A stretch of DNA of 63,136 nt from Capnocytophaga sp. (lineage in GTDB: Bacteria > Bacteroidota > Bacteroidia > Flavobacteriales > Flavobacteriaceae). This document shows, piece by piece, positions 25,095 through 35,830 of the stretch. A program made the translations under genes and the position numbers. Position 1 is the first letter of the stretch; every line of letters starts with the position of its first letter. The notes below the pieces were generated by a model, which saw only the letters and a list, made by a program, of their open reading frames with translations, was not told the DNA's origin and made no database searches. The stretch lies in NCBI GenBank assembly GCA_030530525.1, contig JAUMUT010000009.1, positions 1-63,136 on the forward strand, given 5' to 3'.

Positions 25095-26672
25095 ATGAAA
25101 CATTTTTATAAAAAAATAAAAGTTTTAGGGCTGGCTGTTTTATTATCTTTTTCAAGTTGTATGAAAGATTTAGACCAAGACCCAACAATTGACCCAGATA
25201 GTATTAACCAATCAAGTGTAGATCAAAACCCAGCATCTGCAATATCTGTATTGGCTAAATTATACGCTTCTCTTGCGCTCACTGGACAAAAAGGTCCTGA
25301 TGGCTCTCCTGATGTTTCAGGGATAGATGAAGGTTTCTCTTCTTTTAGCCGTTTGTTATTCTATTTGCAAGAATTGCCTACGGACAACGCTGTTGTTGCG
25401 TGGTCTGACGCAGGTGTGCCCGATTTTACTAATCTTAGCTGGAATGCTGCAAACGGAATTATTGAAGGAATGTATTACCGCTTGGCACAAACTATTTCTT
25501 ACGCCAATTCTTTCATTGAAAATAATCAAAATAAAACCGATGAAGAATTTCGTGTATATGTTGCTGAAGCTCGGTTCATTAGAGCATATGCATATTATTA
25601 TTTGATGGATTTATTCGGAGATACGCCAATTGTTACACAAGTAAAAAGTGAGCTTACTTCTTCCGACCAATCTACTCGTAAGCAAGTATTTGAGTTTATT
25701 GAAGCAGAGCTAAAAGATATTGAAAATACGCTGAAAGCTCCCAAATCCAACGATTATGGGCGCGTAGATAGAGCAGCGGCGTGGGCGTTACTTTCTCGTT
25801 TGTACTTGAATGCCAATGTATATACAGGTACAGAGCGTTATAGTGATTGTATCACATATTCTGAAAAAGTAATCAATTCAGGATATACTTTACACACCAA
25901 TTATGCGCATCTTTTCCTTGCGGATAATGATAGAAACGGAGCGCAAAATGAAAATATTTTTACACTAAATATTGACGGTGTTCACTCTCAAACTTGGGGA
26001 GCTTCTACATTCTTAATTCACGCAGCTATTGGCGGTACAATGAAAGTGGAAGACTTCGGGCTAAAAGGAGGAGCTTGGGCAGGACTAAGAACCACCAAAA
26101 ACTTAGTGGATAAATTTGGAGGCTCAGGTACAGCACCTACTTCTTGGACAGACGCTCGGGCTATGTTCCATACCAATGAGCAAACCTATGAAATAGAAGA
26201 TGTTACCAAATTCAAACAAGGATATGCAGTTACCAAATTCAAAAACCTAACTTCCACAGGGGAAGCAGGAAAAGACCCATCAGGGCAATTTGTAGATACC
26301 GATGTGGCACTTATTCGTTTGGCAGAAGTATATCTTAACTATGCCGAAGCAGTTGTTCGTGGTGGCGGAGGAAGCACTTCACAAGCATTGCAATATGTAA
26401 ATGCGTTGCGTACTCGTGCAGGTGCAACATCTCTTACAAGCCTTACCGCAGAAAATGTTTTAGATGAGCGTTCCAGAGAGTTATATTGGGAAGGTTTCCG
26501 TCGTACAGACCTTATTCGTTTCGGATATTTTACTTCTTCTTCTTACCTTTGGCCTTTCAAAGGAGGCGTGAAAGATGGTACAGGAACATCAGAATATCGT
26601 AATTTGTACCCAATTCCTACTAATATTATATTAGCATCACAAGGAGTTATTAAACAAAATCAAGGTTATTAA
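25095..26672 (+). CDS. susD: SusD/RagB glycan-binding lipoprotein
   Basis: A 525-residue surface lipoprotein; lipobox SSSC followed by MKDLDQDP, the typical SusD start, with Lys-Asp matching the surface-export signal. TPR-like helices carry the family motif EARFIRAYAYYYLMDLFGDTPIV (about residues 156-178), and the C-terminal part has ALQYVNALRTRAG and RSRELYWEGFRRTDLIRFG. It closes the SusC barrel and binds maltodextrin. It follows susC by 60 bp and overlaps no neighbour; the next gene starts 1 bp after its stop. Confidence 0.95.
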   Translation: MKHFYKKIKVLGLAVLLSFSSCMKDLDQDPTIDPDSINQSSVDQNPASAISVLAKLYASLALTGQKGPDGSPDVSGIDEGFSSFSRLLFYLQELPTDNAVVAWSDAGVPDFTNLSWNAANGIIEGMYYRLAQTISYANSFIENNQNKTDEEFRVYVAEARFIRAYAYYYLMDLFGDTPIVTQVKSELTSSDQSTRKQVFEFIEAELKDIENTLKAPKSNDYGRVDRAAAWALLSRLYLNANVYTGTERYSDCITYSEKVINSGYTLHTNYAHLFLADNDRNGAQNENIFTLNIDGVHSQTWGASTFLIHAAIGGTMKVEDFGLKGGAWAGLRTTKNLVDKFGGSGTAPTSWTDARAMFHTNEQTYEIEDVTKFKQGYAVTKFKNLTSTGEAGKDPSGQFVDTDVALIRLAEVYLNYAEAVVRGGGGSTSQALQYVNALRTRAGATSLTSLTAENVLDERSRELYWEGFRRTDLIRFGYFTSSSYLWPFKGGVKDGTGTSEYRNLYPIPTNIILASQGVIKQNQGY

Positions 26673-26673
26673 G

Positions 26674-27777
26674 ATGAAAAAATTAGCATATTTAATGAGC
26701 TTACTAACAACTGCTTTGTTCGTAAGTTGTGAGAAAGAAGATAAAGCTACCATTGATACCAATTCGGTAACCACTATAAACTCCGAAGTATCTGCCAATC
26801 AGGTAGTTTTAACCAAAGCAAATGCCGACCAAGAAGCCCTAACTATTTCTTGGGATACACCAAGTGTAGGTGTACAAACCGCTTTTGATTATGATATTAT
26901 TTTTCAATACGGAGAAAAAACCAAAACCGTAACTACCAAAACGGCTAAAAAAGTGTTCTCTGTGGCAGAACTTAATACCATTTGTACAGAAGTAGAAATG
27001 CCAATTGAACAAGCCAATGCATTGGCTTTCACTATAAATGCTTTTGTAGGAAATAATAAAGTAAAAGTGGCTTCGGCAACAGCCAAAACAATCACCGTAA
27101 CGCCATACCAAGGCGTGGTAGAATATCCAACTTTCTACCTTGTTGGAGGAGCTTCTTACGTAGGCTGGAATGCAGATAGCGCACAAATACTTTACAAAAA
27201 AGATAATTTGAGCATTATTTACACCTATCTTGAAAATGGAAACTCATTCCGTTTCTTAGGACAACAAAACTGGAATCCAACCAATTACAGCCTTGATGTA
27301 GAAGGTATAAAAGATGCTTATAAATACTTCAAAACGTATTCTTCTAATCTTTCCAAAGATGGAGACGAAAATATCAAATTTTCAGGAGCAACAGGCGTTT
27401 ATAAAATAGAAATTGATGCTACAGAAAGTGTTAAATCTTTAACCGTAACCAAGTCCGATTTAGGTTATGTATATGACAATCTTTATTTAGTAGGTTCTGT
27501 TACTAATAATTGGCAAGTAAATGACGCTATTGCGATGACCAAAACCGCAGAAGGAGTGTTTGAACACACCATTGCCCTTCCTGACGGAGCAGTATTCAAG
27601 TTCTTAGGACAAAAGTCTTGGGGCGATTTGGATTGGGGTAACCTATCGGGAGATGGAAATACAGGCTTCCTTGGTCCAAAAGGAGATAATGGAAACATTT
27701 CCTTTGACGGAGGAGGAAATACTTACAAAATAGTAGTAAATCTGAAAGCTGGAATCTATTCTATCACAAAACAATAA
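26674..27777 (+). CDS. susE: SusE/SusF-type starch-binding lipoprotein
   Basis: A 367-residue lipoprotein: lipobox FVSC (Cys19), followed by EKED, which fits the surface-export signal. Residues 30-140 form the SusE N-terminal Ig-like domain (VVLTKANADQEALTISW). Two carbohydrate-binding modules follow, each starting with a similar strand: FYLVGGASYVGWNADS (about 150) and LYLVGSVTNNWQVND (about 270), containing the Trp and Lys residues used for starch binding in SusE/F. It would concentrate starch at the surface for SusCD. It starts 1 bp after susD and ends the susCDE operon, which a terminator closes. Confidence 0.88.
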   Translation: MKKLAYLMSLLTTALFVSCEKEDKATIDTNSVTTINSEVSANQVVLTKANADQEALTISWDTPSVGVQTAFDYDIIFQYGEKTKTVTTKTAKKVFSVAELNTICTEVEMPIEQANALAFTINAFVGNNKVKVASATAKTITVTPYQGVVEYPTFYLVGGASYVGWNADSAQILYKKDNLSIIYTYLENGNSFRFLGQQNWNPTNYSLDVEGIKDAYKYFKTYSSNLSKDGDENIKFSGATGVYKIEIDATESVKSLTVTKSDLGYVYDNLYLVGSVTNNWQVNDAIAMTKTAEGVFEHTIALPDGAVFKFLGQKSWGDLDWGNLSGDGNTGFLGPKGDNGNISFDGGGNTYKIVVNLKAGIYSITKQ

Positions 27778-27787
27778 TATAATGATG

Positions 27788-27815
27788 AAAGCCATTCTTC
27801 GGAGTGGCTTTTTTT
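27788..27815 (+). terminator. Terminator of susCDE
   Basis: AAAGCCATTC (27788-27797) pairs with GAGTGGCTTT (27802-27811) around a TTCG tetraloop, followed by a T-run. Confidence 0.88.
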
Positions 27816-27845
27816 CTATCAATGCATTATCTAAAATAAAAATAG

Positions 27846-29993
<2,148 letters not shown>

Positions 29994-30005
29994 AAATGAA
30001 CTATA

Positions 30006-30036
30006 AAAAAACGCTCCCAAAAAAGGAGCGTTTTTT
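30006..30036. terminator. Bidirectional terminator between GH97 and GH13 genes
   Basis: A6CGCTCC (30006-30017) pairs with GGAGCGT6 (30025-30036), 12 bp, loop of 7. It serves the two convergent genes. Confidence 0.9.
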
Positions 30037-30041
30037 GTTTA

Positions 30042-31868
30042 TTAAAAAAGTTCTAAAACGAAAGCTGTTTTTGCAGGAATATCCAGTGGTTTTGTAAGTG
30101 AAAATTCTTTTTCAGAAACAACATCTTTCCCTTTGGTATATTTTTGTATTCCTTGTTCAAATCGTTTTAAATCAATACTTTGGCTTTCTTTTTTGTTATT
30201 AATAATAACCATTATGGTTTTATTATCATCATAACGGAAATACGTATATACTTCATTTATTGGTAAATATTGTAATAATTTCCCAGAATGGATAACCGAT
30301 TGATTTTTTCGCCAATTGAATAATTTTGCAGTAATATCAAAATATGTTTTTTGTGTAGCAGTTCGTGTTTTGGGGTCAAAAGCACTTTGTGTATCACTTT
30401 GCCAACCACCAGGGAAATCTTCCCGAATGTAAGCATCACCTTTGCTTTTATCGCCACGCATACCTATTTCGCTTCCGTAATAAAGCTGAGGAATACCGCG
30501 CATTGTAGCCAAAATAGTCATTATTATTTGATAATCTTCTACATTTTGGTAAATTTCATTAATGCGAGAAGTATCGTGGTTTTCAGCAAAAATAAGTAAG
30601 TTTTGTGGGTCTTTGTATAAAAAATCATTAACAAAGTTTTCATAAATTTGTATCATTCCTTTATCCCACGAAGGAGTAGCTTTTAGGGCATCGCCAAAGG
30701 CATCGTGTAGTGTAAAATCCATCACGGCAGGTAGGTGCGTATTGTAGTTTTGTATAGCGGCAATGGGGCTGTCTTTTTGCCAATAGGATATTTGTGCTTG
30801 GTCGTGTAGCCATACTTCACCAACGATATTGAAGTTAGGATACTCTTCCATTACTTTTTTTGTCCATTTTGCTATGCCTTTTTTATCATTATAAGAATAA
30901 GTATCTACTCGATAGCCATCTAAATCAGCAAATTCTATCCACCAAATAGCATTTTGGATAAGATATTGCAAAACAAAAGGATTTTCTTGGTTCAAATCGG
31001 GCATTGAAGGGACAAACCAGCCTTTTTCACAATATTTTTTATCGTATTCGGAGGCATACGGGTCCATTTGCGTACTCATTCGGTATGAACTTTGCGCATA
31101 ACCAGGGAATTGATGAATCCAATCGTACATCGGGAGGTCTTTTATTATCCAATGTTCTGCCCCCCAGTGGTTGGTTACATAATCTTTGATGAGTTTCATA
31201 TTTCTTTTATGAAGTTCATCAGCAAGTTTGCGATAATCTTCATTACTTCCGTATCGGGCATCAATTTTATAGACATCACTCTGTGCATAAGTGTGGTAAG
31301 AATACGTAACATCGTTATCTTCGCATAGAGGCGTACTCCAAATGGCGGTAGCTCCGAGAGATTGTATGTAGTCTAAATTCTGTATAATCCCTTGAATATC
31401 ACCGCCGTGTCTTCCACCTGCTTCGTTTCGGTTGGCTTTTTCGGTGAGGTTAGGAGCGGAATCATTTTTAGGGTTTCCGTTAGCAAATCGGTCGGGCATT
31501 AACAAATAAATAACATCTGAAGTATCAAAACCTTTTCGGTTGGCAGAATTGGCTTTTCTTGCTTTTAGCTCATAGGCTAAAGTTTGTTTCTTTTTGTTAT
31601 TTTCCCACAATGTGATGGAATATTTTTTCGGTGCTTTGCCTTGCGTATTAAGCGTTACGAAAAGATAATTAGGATTTTCAACCCGAGTAACTTCTTGTAC
31701 GGGCAATTCACTTTTTACATCATATTTGCTGATGTTTTTCCCATACAAAAGCACTTGTATTTCGCTGGTTTTCATATCACTCCACCAAAAAGGCGGTTCT
31801 ACTTTTTGCACTTGCCCAAAGGTGAAGGCACTAACCAAAAAGCATAAGAATAGCATACTTTTTTTCAT
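30042..31868 (-). CDS. Periplasmic GH13 cyclomaltodextrinase/neopullulanase-like enzyme (SusA type)
   Basis: A 608-residue GH13 enzyme. The signal peptide ends at TFGQ (residue 19) without a lipobox, so it should be periplasmic. An N-terminal beta domain (about 20-115; PPFWWSDMKTSEIQVLLYG) as in cyclomaltodextrinases precedes the catalytic barrel starting at DVIYLLMPDRFANGN. The catalytic triad is visible: nucleophile Asp322 (DGYRVDTY), acid/base Glu351 (VGEVWL) and Asp432 (AENHDTSR). A C-terminal beta domain follows. It would shorten imported maltodextrins before GH97 acts. It is divergent from the lipoprotein GH13 gene, and the two share the 18-bp element. Confidence 0.93.
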   Translation of the reverse strand: MKKSMLFLCFLVSAFTFGQVQKVEPPFWWSDMKTSEIQVLLYGKNISKYDVKSELPVQEVTRVENPNYLFVTLNTQGKAPKKYSITLWENNKKKQTLAYELKARKANSANRKGFDTSDVIYLLMPDRFANGNPKNDSAPNLTEKANRNEAGGRHGGDIQGIIQNLDYIQSLGATAIWSTPLCEDNDVTYSYHTYAQSDVYKIDARYGSNEDYRKLADELHKRNMKLIKDYVTNHWGAEHWIIKDLPMYDWIHQFPGYAQSSYRMSTQMDPYASEYDKKYCEKGWFVPSMPDLNQENPFVLQYLIQNAIWWIEFADLDGYRVDTYSYNDKKGIAKWTKKVMEEYPNFNIVGEVWLHDQAQISYWQKDSPIAAIQNYNTHLPAVMDFTLHDAFGDALKATPSWDKGMIQIYENFVNDFLYKDPQNLLIFAENHDTSRINEIYQNVEDYQIIMTILATMRGIPQLYYGSEIGMRGDKSKGDAYIREDFPGGWQSDTQSAFDPKTRTATQKTYFDITAKLFNWRKNQSVIHSGKLLQYLPINEVYTYFRYDDNKTIMVIINNKKESQSIDLKRFEQGIQKYTKGKDVVSEKEFSLTKPLDIPAKTAFVLELF

Positions 31869-31919
31869 TGGAAATTTTTTAAATTAGATAGGCTAAATTA
31901 GTTATTTTTTACGGATACA

Positions 31920-31927
31920 CAAAAATA
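31920..31927 (-). promoter_or_regulatory. -7 box of the periplasmic GH13 gene
   Basis: TATTTTTG on the minus strand. The shared 18-bp element starts only 5 bp upstream (31933), covering the -33 region, unlike the two rightward promoters. A weaker alternative, TAATTTAG, lies at 31900-31893. Confidence 0.45.
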
Positions 31928-31932
31928 TTTTT

Positions 31933-31950
31933 TTACGAAAACGTTATAAT
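31933..31950 (-). promoter_or_regulatory. Second copy of the shared 18-bp element, between divergent GH13 genes
   Basis: The minus strand reads ATTATAACGTTTTCGTAA, identical to 22000-22017; the left flank ATATACAT is also conserved apart from a 2-bp shift. It ends 46 bp before the -7 box of the rightward GH13 gene, almost the same distance as at susC (43 bp). Confidence 0.6.
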
Positions 31951-31996
31951 ATGTATATCTTTATATGGTAAATATTAAAAAATGCTAATATTTTTG

Positions 31997-32004
31997 TATC
32001 TTTG
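31997..32004 (+). promoter_or_regulatory. -7 box of the GH13 lipoprotein gene
   Basis: TATCTTTG; no TTG at the expected distance. It rules out the in-frame TTG-type start at 32002 and supports the ATG at 32035. Confidence 0.55.
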
Positions 32005-32034
32005 TTATGGAATTTTAAAAGTAAATCAGCAATT

Positions 32035-33903
32035 ATGAGAAAAATAAACTTATTTTTAATCGTTATTGGGGCTTTTTTGTTAGTACAATGTTATAAAATA
32101 GCAGGAACACAGAACAAAAATAAACCTAATAAAGAAACTACAACGAAGAATAAAATAGTTGTATATCAGATTTTTACAAGATTGTTCGGGAATAAAAACA
32201 CCAACAACATTCCGTGGGGAACAAAAGAACAAAACGGCGTAGGGAAGCTCAATGATATTACCGATACCGCTTTGCAAGAGATCAAAAAGCTTGGTGTTAC
32301 GCACGTTTGGTATACTGGGGTGCCTCATCACGCTTTGGTGGGCGATTATAAACACATTGGCATCTCTGATGACGACCCCGAAGTGGTTAAAGGGCGTGCT
32401 GGCTCTCCTTATGCCGTTAAAGATTATTACAACATTAACCCCGACTTGGCCGTTAATCCCATTCATAGGCTTGCAGAGTACGAACAACTTATACAACGTA
32501 CTCACCAGAACGGATTACAAGTGATAATGGATATTGTACCGAACCATATTGCTAGAAAATATGAAAGTATTTCTGCTCCAAAAGGTGTTATTGGTTTCGG
32601 GCAAGAGGATAATACTTCAGTGGAGTTTGATGTGGATAATAATTTCTATTATGTGCCTAATCAATCGTTTGTATTGCCTACATATGAGAATGGTTATCAG
32701 CCATTGGGAGGCGATACACATTCCCTTATAGATGGTATGTTTAATGAAAATCCTGCTAAATGGACAGGGAACGGCGCAAGAAGTCCGCAACCGAAGTTTG
32801 ATGATTGGTATGAGACTGTTAAGCTAAACTTTGGTGTTTCTCCTGATGGGAAAAAAGAATTTCCATCCTTGCCAAAAGAGTTAGAAAAGGCTTCTTTTGA
32901 AGCTCATTATCAATTTTGGAAAGATAAAAAAGTGCCAAATACTTGGTTGAAGTTCAAGGAAATAGCTTTGTATTGGTTGGATAAAGGTGTAGATGGTTTT
33001 CGGTACGATATGGCAGAGATGGTGTCTGTGGAGTTTTGGAGTTATTTAAATTCTGCTATAAAAATGAAGAATCCGAAAGCATTTTTGCTCGCTGAAATAT
33101 ACAATCCGAAGGCTTATAGAGATTATATTTACCAAGGAAAGATGGATTATTTATATGATAAAGTACAATTGTATGACACATTACGAAATATTGTACAACA
33201 TCATCATTCTACAGATGGTATAGTCCCTGTTCAGGAAGATTTGCAAGACATTTCTTCGCATATGCTTCATTTTTTAGAGAACCACGATGAGCAACGTATT
33301 GCTTCACCCGAATTTGCAGGCATACCAGAAAACGCATTGCCCGCTATGGTAGTTTCTCATACCATTTCAGATGCTCCTACGATGATTTACTTCGGGCAAG
33401 AAGTGGGAGAGAAAGGCGCAGAGAAGGGAGGCTTCGGAAGTCCTTCGCGCACATCTATTTTTGATTACGTTGGAGTTCCTGCACATCAGCAATGGATGAA
33501 CAATGGGAAGTTTGATGGTGGTCAATTGTCGCATTCGCAAAAAGAATTAAGACGTTACTATCAGAAGTTGTTAAATATAGATGTACAAGGAACGTATAAA
33601 GATATACATTTGTACAATCGTAAAAGCACTTCGGGCTATACGGATAAGATTTATTCTTTTGTAAGAGGAGAAAAAGAAGGTAATAAATACGTGATAGTAA
33701 GTAATTTTTCCCCTTCGGAGAGTTTTACTTTCTCTTTACAAATACCAGAAAGCGTGGTGAAAGATTGGCAACTATCGGAAGGTAATTATACCCTAACGGA
33801 TAAACTTTTTGGTAGTAGTTCTTCTCTTCTGATAAAGGATAAAAAAGGAACAATAAAGATGAAACTAAACCCATTAGAATCTTTTATTTATGAAATACAA
33901 TAA
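32035..33903 (+). CDS. GH13 alpha-amylase lipoprotein
   Basis: A 622-residue GH13 lipoprotein with lipobox LVQC (Cys19). The catalytic residues are Asp325 (GFRYDMAEM), Glu354 (LAEIYNP) and Asp418 (LENHDEQR). The barrel starts at IVVYQIFTRLFGNKN and includes MDIVPNHIARKY (conserved region I). It would be the SusG counterpart that opens starch at the cell surface. However, the residues after the lipidated Cys (YKIAGTQNKNK) lack acidic residues, so the Capnocytophaga-type surface-export signal is not evident and a periplasmic face cannot be excluded. It ends the maltose locus and is followed by an exceptional terminator. Confidence 0.92.
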   Translation: MRKINLFLIVIGAFLLVQCYKIAGTQNKNKPNKETTTKNKIVVYQIFTRLFGNKNTNNIPWGTKEQNGVGKLNDITDTALQEIKKLGVTHVWYTGVPHHALVGDYKHIGISDDDPEVVKGRAGSPYAVKDYYNINPDLAVNPIHRLAEYEQLIQRTHQNGLQVIMDIVPNHIARKYESISAPKGVIGFGQEDNTSVEFDVDNNFYYVPNQSFVLPTYENGYQPLGGDTHSLIDGMFNENPAKWTGNGARSPQPKFDDWYETVKLNFGVSPDGKKEFPSLPKELEKASFEAHYQFWKDKKVPNTWLKFKEIALYWLDKGVDGFRYDMAEMVSVEFWSYLNSAIKMKNPKAFLLAEIYNPKAYRDYIYQGKMDYLYDKVQLYDTLRNIVQHHHSTDGIVPVQEDLQDISSHMLHFLENHDEQRIASPEFAGIPENALPAMVVSHTISDAPTMIYFGQEVGEKGAEKGGFGSPSRTSIFDYVGVPAHQQWMNNGKFDGGQLSHSQKELRRYYQKLLNIDVQGTYKDIHLYNRKSTSGYTDKIYSFVRGEKEGNKYVIVSNFSPSESFTFSLQIPESVVKDWQLSEGNYTLTDKLFGSSSSLLIKDKKGTIKMKLNPLESFIYEIQ

Positions 33904-33954
33904 ATAGAATATCTAATACAATGGAATAGGTATTTATATCTATAAAAAATAGAT

Positions 33955-34015
33955 ACGTTTTATAAGTTTTTACATAATAGTATATATTATTAAAAACTTA
34001 TAAAACGTTTTTTTT
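33955..34015 (+). terminator. Very long nested-hairpin terminator
   Basis: A perfect 18-bp stem (33955-33972, ACGTTTTATAAGTTTTTA, with its complement at 33991-34008) encloses an 18-nt loop that itself forms a 6-bp stem (ATAATA 33974-33979 with TATTAT 33985-33990). A run of eight T starts at 34008. It ends the GH13 transcript; a 21-bp repeat array begins directly behind it. Confidence 0.9.
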
Positions 34016-34044
34016 ATATATTTGTTTTTTTGTAGTTTTTATAT

Positions 34045-34296
34045 ATATTTTTAGAATATATTAGTTAGTCAAAATAATATTTTAATAAGTCATAAAGATA
34101 TATTAGTAAAACAAATAAATATATGAATAAGTCATTAGTTGATATTAGTAGGTTATTATTATGTTTGTGTTGGTCATTAGAAGATATTGATAAGTCATTG
34201 TGAGATATTAGTAAGTTGTCATAAGATATGAATTAGTCAAATATAGATTTTAGTTAGTCATTATAAAATATGAGTAGAATATTATAAAATATAGAA
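34045..34296 (+). repeat. Degenerate AT-rich array of twelve 21-bp units
   Basis: Unit starts fall exactly every 21 bp from 34045 to 34276 without any insertion or deletion. The consensus is roughly (A/T)AG-TCA-TTA-nnn-GAT-ATT-AGT. Read in the one plus-strand frame set by the units, most copies give heptads such as KSLVDIS, WSLEDID, KSL-stop-DIS, KLS-stop-DMN and stop-SL-stop-NMS, with L/I at positions 3 and 6. About nine in-frame stops show it is not translated now. A further weak unit may lie at 34024-34044. It fills the gap between two convergent terminators; there is no other gene in 33904-34423. Confidence 0.8.
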
Positions 34297-34345
34297 AATA
34301 TTTCTTTGTATATAAAAAGAAGTTTTTTAAATATAAATGAAATAT

Positions 34346-34381
34346 ATAAAAGAAAAGAGGACGTTTATTAATGCCCTCTTT
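34346..34381 (-). terminator. Terminator of the N-glycan locus
   Basis: On the minus strand AAAGAGGGC (34381-34373) pairs with GTCCTCTTT (34362-34354) with one G-U pair, followed by a T-rich tract. It lies 43 bp behind the GH18 gene. Confidence 0.75.
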
Positions 34382-34423
34382 CCATTAACTAACAATGGAT
34401 TAAAAAAATATACAATTTAGGTT

Positions 34424-35824
34424 TTAGTTATCTTTTGGTCCTTTATGATATTTTCCGTTGAATATCGTTTCTTCGCCATAAAATAACATTGTTGCTTTAC
34501 TTAAATTCGTAGCAGTAGAGCCGTCTTTTATATGTTCGCCATTGATGTTGAATATCATTAGCATTCCAAAGCAATTTTCAAGATTATGATTAGCGAAATA
34601 ATCTGCATACGACATAGACCAACCCCAATTAGCCTCAATAGAGAATGATCCATAGCGTTCATCAGGTATATCAGAAAAAGATCCGTGATTTTCGTTGTAA
34701 TTAGCCCAACTATAATCTACATAATCAGATACGTGTTTGCCAAGTTCATCTACGCTATCTCTTTGTAAGCCGTGATCATAGTCATAAAGAGTTAAGAGTT
34801 TGTCAGGCATTACTTCCTTCATAGCACGCATAAACCAGAATACAGATTGGCTACCTTTTCGAGGCTTGGAAGGGAGTTTGTAGTACTCGGCATATTCTTC
34901 GTCAATGTCATAGCCATCTAAGCCCAATTTATCTGCCCATATTTTACATTCGGTAGCAAATTCGCGCGCCTCTTCGTAGTTTTGGAAGTTGAAATAACCT
35001 ACTCCTTGGTGGTTAGGAAGGATAGTAGCTAAAACTTTTATTCCTCTGTCTTTCAGTGGCTTAATGTACTTATCAGGATCATTAACAATAGGTTGTAGTT
35101 TTTCGTTAAAGAAAAGCGTTCTTTTACCTGTTTGTGTATTGTAATTCATATTCGGAGCGAAAAGAATAACTATATCAAAGACAGGTTTTTTGCTATCTTT
35201 CAGGATAAATTGTCCCATATTGCGGATATCCCAGTCGTTAGTCTCTACGTAAGCTACCATCTTCATTGGCTCAGTACGATTGTTGCAAGAATAGGTTGCA
35301 GGAGGCATAGGCTTTTTAGAAGTTTCCGTAATGGGGCTATATTCACTATCTTTGTTAAGTATAACTAAGTGAAACATTTCTTGCCCTGCCATTGTAACCT
35401 TTAAAGGGAGCAAATAATCGCCATATGCAAGAGAAGAAAAATTCTTGATGGTTAATTTTGCTTCTGCTTGGGTGTCTCCTGCGTTATAGGTGTTCCCTTC
35501 GAAGGAATAATAATTATTTGGCAAGAGAGAGAAGTCTTTTACTCCTTTAAAAGTGTTGTAATTATTCACAATTTTAGCCATTTCGGTAGTATTCAAGAGA
35601 ATGTTTCCGCTTTCTGAGGCTGCTTTTCCTATTTTGGCAACGAATGTATATTCGCCATCGTTGGCTAATCTTGTAATTTCTTCGGTTGGTTTTTCTTTAT
35701 AATAAAAAGAACTTTCTTGAAAGGTAGAAGTATTATTCTGTGGCTGAGTGAGTTCCAGCTTTTCTTTCTCACAACCCAAAAGGAAGGCGCAGAGAACACT
35801 TGCTATAATATATTTTGTTTTCAT
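34424..35824 (-). CDS. GH18 endo-beta-N-acetylglucosaminidase lipoprotein (GpdG-like)
   Basis: A 466-residue lipoprotein; lipobox LLGC (Cys18) followed by EKEKLE, a good surface-export signal. Residues 45-160 look like a DUF1735 (BT_3987-like) domain. The rest is a GH18 barrel with the full active-site motif DGYDIDEE at residues 303-310, giving the catalytic acid Glu310. Enzymes of this kind cleave the chitobiose core of N-linked glycans. It is the last gene of a SusC-SusD-lipoprotein-lipoprotein-GH18 operon, the order I recall for the Gpd locus of Capnocytophaga canimorsus, where the GH18 enzyme (GpdG) deglycosylates host glycoproteins. Substrate by analogy only. Confidence 0.88.
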   Translation of the reverse strand: MKTKYIIASVLCAFLLGCEKEKLELTQPQNNTSTFQESSFYYKEKPTEEITRLANDGEYTFVAKIGKAASESGNILLNTTEMAKIVNNYNTFKGVKDFSLLPNNYYSFEGNTYNAGDTQAEAKLTIKNFSSLAYGDYLLPLKVTMAGQEMFHLVILNKDSEYSPITETSKKPMPPATYSCNNRTEPMKMVAYVETNDWDIRNMGQFILKDSKKPVFDIVILFAPNMNYNTQTGKRTLFFNEKLQPIVNDPDKYIKPLKDRGIKVLATILPNHQGVGYFNFQNYEEAREFATECKIWADKLGLDGYDIDEEYAEYYKLPSKPRKGSQSVFWFMRAMKEVMPDKLLTLYDYDHGLQRDSVDELGKHVSDYVDYSWANYNENHGSFSDIPDERYGSFSIEANWGWSMSYADYFANHNLENCFGMLMIFNINGEHIKDGSTATNLSKATMLFYGEETIFNGKYHKGPKDN

Positions 35825-35830
35825 AAGTAA

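Noticed and set aside
34123-34203. Short open frame of 26 codons starting at an ATG in the 21-bp array
   Set aside because: Too short, no promoter, and it follows a strong terminator; better described as part of a degenerate repeat.
34045-34296. CRISPR-like array
   Set aside because: Units are contiguous 21-mers without unique spacers, strongly degenerate, and no cas gene is present.
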